Assembly (NCBI GenBank): GCA_017871115.1
Contig: JAFCIZ010000001.1
Location: 7,810,001-7,874,000 of the forward strand
Length of the DNA: 64,000 bases
DNA from: Cunninghamella blakesleeana
Taxonomy: Eukaryota > Mucoromycota > Mucoromycetes > Mucorales > Cunninghamellaceae
Direction: 5' to 3'
Shown here: piece after piece, positions 42,501 through 55,056 of the stretch
Layout: the number at the start of each line of letters is the position of its first letter
Numbering within the stretch: position 1 is the stretch's first letter
Notes under the pieces: model-generated
Database searches by the model: none
What the model was told of the DNA's origin: nothing
What the model saw: only the letters and a program-made list of their open reading frames with translations
Made by a program: the position numbers and the translations under genes

Positions 42501-43018
42501 TAATTATGCTTTCGATATTCCAAAATAATAATACCGTTATATCCATCTATCGATGTAAAGATTACTTACAATAGAACGGATACTTCCACCGGCTGCATAA
42601 TCCATAATAATCCATAGCTTTGTATCGTTGAGAATACTTCCATAATAAGGTGTTATATTTTGTGATTTCGCAAGAGTTAATTGTGATAGCATAGCTATTT
42701 CTTTTTGTATATCAACCACATCGTCTTCTTCTGTATCTAAGTTGAGAATTTTAATTGCAACAATTTGTTTTGTTTTATTATTGATCCTGCCAATTTAAAA
42801 ATATATATGATTATTATTTTTTTCAAGGTTTACTATGATTTCTCTTTTCATTATCCAATATTTAATAATAAATTGCTTTCTTTTTCTTTTTTTCTTTTTT
42901 TTTTTTTTTTTAAAAAAAAATATTACCCTTTATAAACAGAACCATAAGCGCCCTTTCCCACTCTTTTTAGTTTTGTGTATAATTGGGCTGCTGAATTATT
43001 TGTCACTTGTTTGGACAT
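39586..43018 (-). CDS. STE20/GCK-type protein kinase (Nak1/Kic1/Sps1-like)
   Basis: About ten exons, ~800 aa. Start 43018. Kinase domain at the N-terminus: [11 protein letters not shown] (P-loop), VAIKILNLD (Lys), HRDIK then AANILL (catalytic loop, split by an intron), [39 protein letters not shown]. The APE/VGTPYWMAPEV signature is that of the germinal-centre group (MST/SPS1/Nak1). An acidic segment ([21 protein letters not shown]) follows, then a very long Ser/Gln/Asn-rich disordered region (about 41150-39990), and a conserved-looking C-terminal helix ([21 protein letters not shown]) in the last exon. Fungal relatives act in the RAM/morphogenesis network controlling polarity. Upstream lies a CTTTAAATTCCGCC element. 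Confidence 0.92.
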
Positions 43019-43103
43019 TATTATACTATACTAAAAAAAGAAAATAAAAGAAAGGAAAAAGGGAAGGAAAAAAGGGCTGAATTTTTTAATTTTTGATAGT
43101 AAT

Positions 43104-43117
43104 CTTTAAATTCCGCC
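43104..43117 (-). promoter_or_regulatory. TTTAAA/CCG promoter motif upstream of the kinase
   Basis: CTTTAAATTCCGCC, about 90 bp upstream of the kinase ATG; best example of the recurrent element. Confidence 0.4.
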
Positions 43118-43199
43118 TTTTTTTATTAAGGTAAGACTAAATGCAGTACTCATAAAAACGCATGTTAAAAATAACTAACGTGTTCTTAAAAGACCACAT

Positions 43200-43875
43200 T
43201 CAAAAATCAGTAATAAAATTAATTCAAGTCATGATAATATAAAGCAGAACTACACAGAATAACCTTTGACAAGCATTATATTACAACAGCTTGGAAGGTC
43301 ACATTACACTCAGTAATATCTCTTTGATCTAATAATAAATAAAATACTACGGAAATCATTACAGACTTAGTAGATGCCATTGGAAAAGTATCCATTAAAT
43401 CTTTATCATGTAGCAGCTTTTATATTCTTGAACCTTTGAAAAGGAACAATCAATAATATAATTTTGAAACTCTTTTACCTGCAGCAGACAATATCAACAA
43501 AGGTGATGATGAAAGTGGAACCTAATACTATTAAAGAAGGTACGATGCTAACATAAATGATAATTTTAACATAGAAGATAGTTCATCAAAAAATATTGCG
43601 AAAAAACTTTAAGGAAATTGAATCAAAAAGAAGACTTATAATTATAACTAATAATGAACGATTTAATAGTAAGTAAGCCCAAATAAAATATATATTATAT
43701 GAAAATCGCTGATGAAATTTTGTACACAATGTTAAATTGTAAAAAATGTTCCACTGTATGGAGCAGTGATGACAGTGCTTCTTGTGATATTTACGGTGTT
43801 GCTCTGGGTATACTCATAGATGAACCAAGAATAATTGTATATGGAAAGCGTAATGTAAAACACATAAAATTCTAG
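43200..43875 (+). pseudogene. transposase relic, possibly TnpB/Fanzor-like
   Basis: The last 58 codons (43699-43875) contain CKKCSTVWSSDD followed by SASCDIYGVALGIL. This resembles the zinc ribbon plus RuvC-III end (CxxC, W-x-RD-x-NA-x-NI) of OrfB/TnpB-Fanzor proteins, with RD and NI positions mutated. Upstream, broken fragments in all three frames (43280-43680) look like decayed coding DNA. With only one half of the Cys pairs left, the assignment is tentative; the segment is certainly not an active gene. Confidence 0.35.
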
Positions 43876-44450
43876 AAGTTTGAGCACATTATTTTTATTT
43901 ATTTATACTATTAGTTATTCAATATATCTTATACATACACATTATTATTACTATAGCCATCATTTATTCTCACTATATCTACGTATAGAAACATCGTTTT
44001 TTAATTCTTTGAGATTAAATTAGGTGACAAATATTTAATTTTTTATACTTATGGATATTATATTGTTGCCAATAATACTGTTTTTTTAAAAAAATAAAAA
44101 TCATTCATATAATGGATTTTTTGTTTATGAACGAAAGTATTCCCGATAAGTGATGGTTCATCTATATAAAAAGGAGCAGCTTTTATGCACAGTTCTTGTT
44201 TAATTATTTTGAATTTTATTTTACATAAATATATTTTTTATTTATATTTTAAAATCCAACATAAATATAAATCATCAATTTTGGAAGATTTTTATTCATT
44301 ATTACAACAAAATTTGATTAAGCATGAAAAAAGAGATTTACTAGGAAAAAAATTGAGACCCAGCTGAAGTTTTTAAAGTCGAGTAATCTGGTTTTTTCCA
44401 CCTTTCTCTTTCTTTTTTCCATTTTTTATTTTATATTATTTTATCGAACT

Positions 44451-44922
44451 ATGGAAAAAATAGGAAATATACCGTTGACTTCGCCAACACAATCGCTTGA
44501 ATCAGTAACTTATTCTTGTTTTGTACCTCCAAGAGTGTAAGTTGGAAATAAATTCTTTTTTTTAATAATTAAATAAATATATATATTCGTCATTCTATAT
44601 TGGCCATATTATTTTTGTTAAATCTCTCTTAAATATATGCATATATTTATTTCGTATAGTGATAGTATTTCCATTCAAAAAAGTGAATCGGGCTCTTCTT
44701 CACCCCGTGGAACACCCAGTTTAGTTAATAAAGTGAATTATAGCGAAGATAATGATTTAGACATCAAAAAACGCGATTCTTTATCAAACATCTCAATAGA
44801 TGATCCTAGTAGATTGCTAAAGGTTGTAGGAAATATTGTGAAAACTCGTTCTGGAAGTGTATTATCAAGACATACAATATTAAAAATGGATCACTTCCCA
44901 AAAGGTAACTATTATAATTATA

Positions 44923-44960
<38 letters not shown>

Positions 44961-47443
44961 GTATATATAATAGTTTTAAAAATTTTATTAACTTTCTGAC
45001 CTCTCTTTTTTATTTATTTTATTTTATGTATTGTGAAAATATTTAAGCGGTCAACACAAAGTTAGAGTTTCATCTTCAAGGTGCTCCCAATTTTAGAAGG
45101 CTAGAGTTACAAACTTATGGCGTCGCTCAACCAACAGTAATAAATAACATCGCTATTTGTATATTATAATATTATTATATATATTTATGGATATATCTTA
45201 TTATATTTAGGTGATAGGTTTATCAAGTATTTTAGCTTTACTTCATTGTCATCCTAAAAGTTTACACAAACAAAGTTGCACTTGGTATGTTTATGTCAAA
45301 TTAAATTAATCATTAAAAAAGATATAGGCAATTTTTTTATTAAAACATTCCCTTCTTTTTTTTATATCTTTCCGCTAAAATTTGTAGGTTTTTAACACGT
45401 GAAGAGCCGATAGGTAAAGATTATTATTATTATTATTGTTTAAAAAAATACCAAATGTATTCACTGTATATTAACTTTTCAATAATTAACTAGTATATTT
45501 AAATGGTTACCCCTATGTGTTACGTGAATATGCTAATCCAATGCATAACATTGGCTCTTTTGTTGGTATTAGCTCTTCCAGACTTGAAATGGTAGAAGAA
45601 AGATTAAAAGCTGATGTATTAAGGGAATGCCAAAATCTTGGTGGATTATTATTGGTGCATCAAGAAATAGGTAAAAATGTATGATAATAAATATATAAAC
45701 AAAAAAACGTTAGTCATTATATGCTGATAACAAAATGTCTTTATATTTTATCTTTTTTATTTTTAAATAAAATAGACGATGGTACAATTGTACCTTGTTA
45801 TATTGCTGCCGATGAAGTAAAAACTCCAAAAGAAGGTATTATAGAATGACTATGATTAAAAATAAAATAATGTAATAAAATATATTTTTTTTATTAATGT
45901 TATAACATATAATATTATTATTTTATTTTATTTTTTTATAGTATTTTTATCTTTTCAAGAAAAGGGCTATAGACTTAAATATTTCAGAATTCCTATTTCA
46001 TCTATGCAAGCTCCTGAAGACAATTATTTTGATGAATATGTGAGAGTTATCAAGACTTTAGATCCTACAGATCCTTTGATTTTCAACTGTGGGATGGGTG
46101 GCGTTAGAAGTAAGTATTGTGATATTTAGTTTTTATTTAATATAATATTTAATACCAAAAAATTCATATTTTTTTTTTTTAAAAAAAAACAGCTACTATG
46201 GGTACCATTTTGGCACAAATTATAAGACGTACCCAGTTACTGGAACTTGGTCATCCTGATCCATTCCCTGTATCTGGTTATTCATATACATCTCTAGAAG
46301 TAACAGAATCTTTGGGCCCTGAATTAATCAAAGGGTTGCAGAATGCTGATATCCAAACTTTACAAGATAACGTATTATTACGATTAATTTATATCATTGA
46401 GCAAGGTAATTTTAATGATATATATATATATATATATATATTTAGATGTATAATGCCTTCATCCAAAATTACTAACTTTTTGTATTTATAAATTTTTATA
46501 TTTTTGCAAAATAAAATAGGGCTTAATCCTAAAACTAGTTCTAGATCAGCCATTGAATGGGCCTATGGAAAAGGAAAAATCGTTGAAAAATTGAAAGAAG
46601 CTGTGATGGGAAATTATACAGCTGTCGCATCACTAACATCTGTATTAGAACATGGTTCTTACTGCAAAGTATTATTGGATGAAATTATCAATCGATGTAA
46701 GTTTGAATTTTTTTTTTAAAAACTGAATACAATATTTGAAAACCAATCATTTATCTATTTTATTTTTATTTTTTAAAAAATTATTTATTTTTGATTTATA
46801 GCTGATGCTGTAGTAAATATTCGTGATGATATACTATTAAATAGAATTCGTCAAACTACTTATGGGTCAAATGATTATAGAAATGATAATTCTTACTTAT
46901 CAAAGGCACTAGGTAAATAATATTAAAATAATGTCACCATAATAATACTATCAGAGGCAAACCGCAATGATAGTATGAACTTATAAGTTAACATAAACGG
47001 GAAAACTTATTTTTTATTTTATTTTTATTTTAAAATAATATTCTTTAGCTGGTTTACAACGTTACATGGCACTTTTATGTTTTACATCGTATATCAACGC
47101 TTCGCCAAATACTAAATTTGAAACAAGGTTTTCTTCTTGGTTTAAAGCTCGTGTAGAAGTTTGGCGAATGGTACAACATATGCGTGTGAAAGGGCCCCAA
47201 CTTTATTTTTTCAGACCAGTAGATGATTTACGTAGTATGGGTAATATGGAATCGCAAATACAATCACAAGGTTCACTAGGCCATAGGCAGGGTATGTTTG
47301 AAATGATTGGAGCAGGTGCACAATCAGGAAGATTAACACTTGATGCGGAAGAATTTATATTGAAGGTAAAAAATATGGATATATATTAGCAATAATAGTA
47401 ATAACAGATGATTCATCAAATACAAAAAAAGTCTAATTATTCC

Positions 47444-47475
<32 letters not shown>

Positions 47476-50400
47476 GTTTCTAATGTATAGTCACGTACAG
47501 GTGTTGTTTTAACTTCACAAACTATCTTGAAAATTGATTTTTGGAGACAAGATTTATTAGAAGACAATATTGGAGCAATCTCTCTTCCTCACTCACCATC
47601 AGTAGAAGATAATGAAATATTTGGTAGTACTGGGAGTGGGTCTGATAATAATATTAATCATATGCATCATTCATTTTTCATTCATGGAGCAAGCAATTTT
47701 AGACATATACATGGAACCAATATGTAATTTGACACAAAAGGGTTATAAGGCATTATTATTTTATTTTATTTTTTTATAAAAATTTACTTAGCTGCTAATG
47801 TGTTTTTATATTTTTATTTCTTGTTATTACTATTTTAATTTAGTAATGCCTGTGCACAACCAACTATTGAAGGATTCCGTTCTGTAATAAAACGTTTATT
47901 GCACGATCAACATGCTCATAATAATAAAATTCTTTGGATTAATTTACGTGAAGAACCAATTATTTATATCAACAGTATCCCTTATGTTTTACGTGATCGT
48001 TATTTCACACTTCGTAATACTCGTGCTTATAAAGGGATAACAGGTGCTCGTTTAGAACAGTTAGAAGAACGACTTAAAGAAGATGTAATTAGGGAAATTA
48101 AAAATTCAAATAGCCGTATTCTATTACATGGCGAAGATCGTGAAGGTAATGTGATTCCATTATGGGAAGACGTTAATCCAGATGATGTTAAAACTGTACG
48201 TGAAGTGATGGAAATGGTAGCAGCTGATATATCTGGACTAAATCTGAATGATATTAGTGAAGAGAATACTAACGATGAAAATAGTAATGGCCAACAACAA
48301 CAACAGCAGCAGCAGCAACAAACTTATTTAGAATATCGACGATTGCCTGTTACTGCAGAAAAAGCTCCAGATTGGGTTGATTTTGATGAGTTAAGATTGT
48401 TAATTGGAAATTCATGTAGTCCGAATACTTCTATTGTATTGTAAGTTTATACAACTTACCTTATATATATTCATGCATTGTTATGTTCTAACTATTCTTA
48501 TTTTGCACGGCTATTTTTGTTGTGTTGATTTTTTTTAAATAGAAATTGCCAAGTTGGTGTTGGTAGATCTACTATGGGCACTGTTATGACAACATTGGTT
48601 ACGAAATGGTTATATAACATACCTTCAATTAATAATATTAGTACATCCCATCAAAATAAAAATAATTATCAAATTATCAACAGCTTATTACGGGTTATTA
48701 AAAATGGATTAGAAACAAAACATATTGTTGATACTGTTATTGATAAATGTAGCGCCATTGTAAATTTACGTGACATGATAGACAACGTTTATATACAAGC
48801 TGAAGAAGAAACTGATGATGAAAAAAGAAAACGAATTTTAAAAACAGGTGTGGTTGCTCTTCAACGTTATTTTTTATTAATTTGCTTTCAAGCTTATTTA
48901 CAGGATACTTCACCAGATATTGCTCATGATACTGAAACTTTTGTAGCTTGGGGTAAACGACACGCTGAAATAGCTACTATTTTACAAGATTTACAATTTG
49001 GTGTAGAAAAAAATATTGAAAAGATGACGGAATTATTTGTCCCTGTTTCAAAATCCATTGGTGATGGTGCGGCTCTCTCTGATGAAGTGATTAATGTAGT
49101 CAAACACAGACATGGACAAGTGTTAGCGCAACAAACTATTTTAAAGCATGATGCTTTCCCCGGATGTCAAAAGATGAGTCTTCGTGAAAAAATCGAAGGC
49201 GGGTATAACTTTAGAAGAGTGGAGGCCAAGACAGCCAAACGTGCAGCAAGACATAATGTGATTGAATCTATAGAGGGTGGATTAGCAGCTGATTTAAAGA
49301 GACCTGATATGAATATATTGTCACCTCCATTCATTTGTGGATTAGCTATGCCTTCAACGGATTCTATTAAAAATACTTTAACAGCCATGAATGCTGGTAT
49401 TGGTGGAAACCGTACAGTTTTATGGACATGCCTTCGTGAAGAGCCTGTTTTATATGTCAATAAAAAACCGTATGTTTTACGTCTCTATGCTGATCCTTTA
49501 AAAAATTTAGAAACAACTGGTATTGCTAAAAATCGGGTTGAATCCATGGAACATCGTATGAAATTGGATGCTATAGAAGAACAAAAAAAATATAATGGTC
49601 GCCTATTGCTTCATGATGAAATTGCCAAAGAAGATGGTGGATTTGAATTAAAAGTAAGTAGTTACTTTTTTTTATAATTATTATTTAATACATGTATTTA
49701 TTCATTATATTATTATTATCGTATATTACTTAGGCAATTTGGGAAACTGCTCCTGTTGATTGTATTCAAACACCAAGTGAAGTATTCCAGTCTATTATTG
49801 ATGAAGGTTATCAAGTAGATTATTTACGTATTCCAATGTAAGCATACGTTTATGCAAATAGAATGATTATATAAATATAAATTGAAGTGAATTAATTTTT
49901 CTTTTCATTTTTTATTTTTAGTACCGATGAACAGGCTCCAATTCCTGATGTATTTGATTTGTTGAAACATAGAGTTCTTGAAGCTAGAAAAGGAAAAGAT
50001 ATTTTGTTTAATTGTCAGATGGGGTAATACTATTTTTTTTTTTTCTTAAAAAGTTTTTAATTTAACTACTGTTAGATAGCAATTTTAAACGTTTTTTTCT
50101 CCTTAATTTAGTCGTGGACGTACAACAACTGGTATGGTTACAGCAGCATTGATGTCAATGATATTAAATAATAACTGCGTAATTGATGAAAATAATCTTT
50201 TAGTGAATGATGAAACATACAAACCATTCGAATCCACATCACAACTTTTATTTGAACAAGACAAAGATGATGTCTATGATGAAAGAGAAAGATATTTAAA
50301 TGGAGAATATAAAATCATCTTACAACTAGTTAGTGTATTAACTTATGGAAAATTAGCCAAAAGATTAACTGATCAAGCTATCAATATGTGTGATCATATG

Positions 50401-50751
50401 CAAAATTTAAGAAAAGCCATTTATGATTATCGTATTCGAATGGAATCCATGGAAGATCGACGATCCAAAAAATACCTCACAACTCGTGAAGTTGCACTTA
50501 ATTACTTAGTACGATACTTTTATCTTATTGTCTTTGCAGATTATTTACTTGAAGAGGCTGCATCACCTACCTGTAGTTTAAGTCATAATGATGAAGATAA
50601 ATATAGTAATGATGATGGTGATGATGAAATGAAAACCAAAGAAATAGTTACAGAAGATGAAGCCAATAAATTAACAACATTTAAAGAATGGCTTGATAAT
50701 AGAAGGGAAATACAAAATATTATTAAACTTCAAGCTTTTGAACTTAATTAG
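44451..50751 (+). CDS. paladin-like phosphatase with three PTP-type domains
   Basis: About 18 exons and roughly 1,500 aa. Exons 44451-44536 and 44660-44904 encode a Ser-rich N-terminus. Three tandem modules follow, each with the pattern (REEP..Y.N..PYVLR), (ERLK.D) and a P-loop. The first P-loop is NCGMGGVRT (about 46090), the second NCQVGVGRST (about 48550), the third NCQMGRGRTT (about 50010-50130, split by an intron). All three keep the Cys-x5-Arg catalytic signature of cysteine phosphatases. The family (paladin in animals, inositol-hexakisphosphate-phosphatase-like in fungi) has been linked to phosphoinositide or inositol-phosphate turnover; the substrate here is unknown. Poly-Gln (48295-48320) and an acidic C-terminal insert are present. 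Confidence 0.9.
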
Positions 50752-50896
50752 ATATTAGACTAGTTTATATTATTTTAAATTCAATTTTTTTTTTTAAAAA
50801 ATAAAAGTTATTTTTTTTTCTTAGAAAATATTAATGTAATTATTCTATATTAGCATAATAATATTGATCAAAAAAGTAAAAAAAGGGGAAATTGAT

Positions 50897-50909
50897 GTTT
50901 AAACCCCGC
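50897..50909 (+). promoter_or_regulatory. TTTAAA/CCCCG promoter motif
   Basis: GTTTAAACCCCGC about 250 bp upstream of the Fcp1-like ATG; the intervening DNA is T-rich. Confidence 0.35.
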
Positions 50910-51155
50910 TATCTTTTTTTTTTTTTACAATTTTTAAACTTTTTGTCTAATTGTTTTTTTCTTGCCCTCTTTCTTCCTTTTTTTTTTTTTTTTTTTTTTT
51001 TGCTTGGTTTACTTTTATTTCCCTTTTTAATATATTTCATATTTCTATAGATTTGTAAATTTCTTTTAATATATAATAAATCCTTTCTTTTCTTGACACA
51101 TACATTTAAATATATAAATATACATATATATATATTAATATATATTTTTACAAAT

Positions 51156-53730
51156 ATGCCCGATACTGATCAAACAAGTTGTGTACATAAACAATTTAAC
51201 CAAATATGTGTATATTGTAGAAAAAGTGTGAAATTGTAAATTATATACATATTTCGTTTTAAAATTTTTATTTTCCTTTTTTTTTTTTAAAAAAAAAAAA
51301 GTTAGAATATTATAATACTAACAGCAATATCCAATATATATTATTTTTTTTTATGTGTATATGTGATTATAGAAGGAATGGCGAAGTAAAAGGTCATACA
51401 GAAATGCTTTGTTCAACTGAATTAGGATTTACAGAAAAGGTTTTTTTTTGAATAAATATACATTATAAAAAATGGCTTTTATTTTATATATCAAATGCCA
51501 TTACGTCTAATATAAAAATATAATGTGTATTTCTCTCCTTGGTTACTTTTTACTTTATTTTAGGAAATAAAGCGACTTAACCTCGAGAACACAATAAGAC
51601 TATTACAGGAACGAAAGTTAATATTAGTAGTTGATTTGGATCAAACCATCATTCATGTCACCTATGGTCCAAAAGATAATACAAAAGATATTAGTACTTT
51701 GCCAGCAGAAGATATACGACAGTTTGAATTAAGTGAATCGGATTATATCTATTATTTAAAACTTCGGTAAAACATCTTTTTATTTATTTTTTAATACACA
51801 AATGTAAAAATTATTATTGATTTACATATTACCTTTTTTTTAAATATTTTTCTTCCTTTATTATATTTTATCTGATAGACCTGGACTTCAAGATATGTTA
51901 AAAAAGTTATCAGAGTTATATGAATTATATGTCTATACTATGGGAACTCGACAGTATGCCCAAGCTATTTTAAATGAAATTGACCCTAATGATTATTTTT
52001 TCCAAGGAAGAATTATGACTCGTGAAGAAAATAAACAAAAATCCTTATCGGATCATGGAAGTAAGTAAAAAAAAAAAAAAAAAAAACATCATCATATTAT
52101 GATCCATTTTTTTTCTTTTTATTTTTTTTTACTAAATTGCCAATTCTCTATATCATTTATTTTTTTTAGATGAGTTTAAAAAAAGACTTGATCGCTTATT
52201 CTCACATGAAAAATCAATGGTGGCTATAATTGACGATCGATTTGATGTATGGGATTTCTCTTCACATTTAATTCATATTAAACCTTGTAAGTACTTGTAT
52301 AAAAATATAAAACAATTATATGTAGCTATTAGTATTAGTATTGATTAATTTAATATCACATGATGTTTTTTATTTTTATTTTTGTTATTCGTTATAGATT
52401 TCTTCTTTAAGGGAACAGGTGATATCAACAACATTGTAAATAGTAACAAAGTAGGTAATATAAATTATTATACATGTTTATATTTGATTAAATAGTATAT
52501 TTATTTAATGGAATATATATAATTAAATAAACGTAGGAAGATATCAACATGGATAATAACGTAAATAGAAACATTCAATTTTGTCAAGGTAAGAATAAAA
52601 AAAGGTTAATACTAGTTATTTACTAATAAAATATTATTTATAGTAATTTGTTATTATCGTCCATTTATTTATTTATAGATAATGATAGTGAGCTATTTGA
52701 AAAATTAGACGTATGGAATAATCATAAAAAAATGATTCGTTTTTTTTAAAATATAATTAGAATGGAAATAAGTACTAATGATTTATTGTTATTATTATTA
52801 TTATTATAGATTTTAACAAAAATACATAATAATTTTTATCAAGACTTTGACAAAAAAATGAAGCGGAATGAATTCTCTTTAGTAACTAGCAATCCATTTG
52901 AAGTAATACCTAATGTTGTAGATTTTATCAATCCATTTAGATTACGTATATTTAATGGCTTACATATATCATTTTCAAAACAAGACCCAAAATTATCTTA
53001 TTATTGGAGAATAGCCGAACTATTTGGTGCTACTTGTCATACATCATTATCTGAAAAAGTGACACACTTGGTAACTGGAAAGGTAAACTTTAGGTTTATA
53101 TATATATATATATATATATTATACCTTTTTTAATCTTATACAAATATATATATATATACTTTATTTTTAACTAGCCCAAAATAGATATGATTGATGAAGC
53201 AGTTCGTTATTATCCAAGGATAAATATTATAAATCCTTATTGGCTCTATGACTCTATCGCTTTACAGACAATTCAAGATGAAAATATAGAAAAATACTTG
53301 GTAGATCAATATACAACCTTTTTAAATTTGATGAATGAAAATGATCCTATATGTTATTCAGAATTAGCACTTTCAGATATAGATATTTATTCTTTTGATT
53401 CAATTAATTGGAATGAAGTAGATACGTTTTTAGATAATGTTGACAGCAATTCTTATAACGTTAATGATGATAAAAAATTACTGCCGATCATGACTGATAA
53501 TCCTAGGAATGATAATATGTAAGTGGATGTGTAGATATATAGATACATTAAAAAAAGAAAAGAAATTCAAGAAAGAGAAATAATAATAGAACAAAATAAA
53601 CAAAATAAAAAAGAATAAACATGAGAAATATTACTAATATAATTATTTATCTATTACATCTATTTTTAATTATAGCTCTATCAACAATTTAAAAAGAAAA
53701 ATCGAATGTATCTCAGAGACTAGCTATTAA
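51156..53730 (+). CDS. FCP1: Fcp1-like RNA polymerase II CTD phosphatase
   Basis: Eleven short exons, about 490 aa, start 51156, stop 53728-53730 in a last exon after the splice at 53519. The N-terminus has a small Cys motif (CVYC). The FCPH domain follows: LILVVDLDQTIIHV carrying the DxDxT nucleophile, LRPGLQDMLKKLSELYELYVYTMGTRQYA, and AIIDDRFDVWDF (DDR..VW). Then comes a BRCT domain: FNGLHISFSKQD, LFGATCHTSLSEKVTHLV and NIINPYWLYDSI, and an acidic tail (LSDIDIYSFDSINWNEVDTFL) plus a short basic end. This order (HAD phosphatase, BRCT, acidic C-terminus) is that of Fcp1, which dephosphorylates Ser2/Ser5 of the Pol II tail. It is shorter than yeast Fcp1 (about 730 aa), mainly in the linkers. 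Confidence 0.92.
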
Positions 53731-54995
53731 GGTTTGATCCAAGTAAAGTTTTGATCTAAGCTTTTTTTTTCTTAAAAAATAATAATAAACTGACATTTAT
53801 TATTCCTATAATTATTTCTATTATTATTATTATTGTTATTCCTATTATTATTATTGAATGGCAACCATTATAATTTAATGATTGTAACTGTAATATGAAC
53901 CTTATTTATTTTTAAAAAAAGTTTTTTATTATTGTAAATATACCATTAAATATGATTGGAGCTTAATCTATCCATATTTTAAAACCAAGAATACTGAGGA
54001 GATTGAAAAAATAAATAAAAGGAAAGAAAAGACAATGGAATGATTCGGTACATGATGGTATGTGGGGAAGAGTTTATCTGAAATAGAAAAATAAAGGGAA
54101 CTGTTATTCTCGTTACACAGACTAGATACGTAATATACTTTTTGATGACCAATATAAAATAAGAAAACTTATATAAGATAAGGTTTATTTCTTGGGTCGA
54201 TAATTTCTATCTTTTTTTTTATAAAGATATATTTTATCATTCTATCTTTATCTTTCTTTTCCATATTTTTTCCAAGAAATGAATAAATAAATGGATTTGT
54301 TGCATACATAAATAATAAAAAAAAGAAAAAAAGACTTATTTTGGTAGAATGAAATAAAGGAGATCATATGTTATTTATTTTCTATTTTACTATTTTAAAT
54401 AATTTGGTACGTAAACCTTTTATATTTTTTTTTTCACACAGGTTGTGTGCTTTTTTTTGTGAAAAAAAAAAAAAAAAAAAATGGGTTCAAAATTTTTCTT
54501 TTTTCTTTTTTTTTCTTTTTTTCCTTTTTTGATTGATAACGAAACCTGACCTTTAAAAAAATACGAAGATCAATAAAAAAAATAAAAAAAGGAAAAATAA
54601 AAAGATACGCTGATACACTCTTGATCCTATATATTACAAAATAACTTTTTTATAATGATTGTTTTGTTATGAATCATTTTATAGTTTAGAATAAAAAAGA
54701 GAACTTTTTTTTTTTGATCGATCACCCATATGTTATTCAAAGCTTTCCTTTTAATAAAAAATAATAAATATAAGAAATTGATTCAGGACGTATTTGGGAT
54801 TAAAGTGATACAAAAGGTTCAAGGAGTACAACAAAATGATTGGAAAATCTTAATATATTTTTATGGCTGAGATTTAAGATTGCAAATTAAAAATAATAAT
54901 AGAATGTAAAGAAAAGTGTAAAAGTAAAAACTCCATAATAGGTATAAATAAAAAAATATTGGTAGAAAAAAAGTATATAAGGCAAAAAAAATTTT

Positions 54996-55026
<31 letters not shown>

Positions 55027-55056
55027 CCATCCATTTCCTTTTTTTTTATTATTATT
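53731..55056. other. gene-free spacer upstream of the SLC1-type transporter
   Basis: 1.3 kb with TTA repeats (53817-53855), poly(A) (54464-54480), and a poly(T) run at 55001-55026 just before the transporter ATG. The short AT-rich ORFs are not credible genes. Nothing else recognised. Confidence 0.55.

Noticed and set aside
44185..44367. 60-codon ORF upstream of the paladin-like gene
   Set aside because: Ile/Phe/Tyr-rich AT translation in the probable 5' leader; no sign of conservation.
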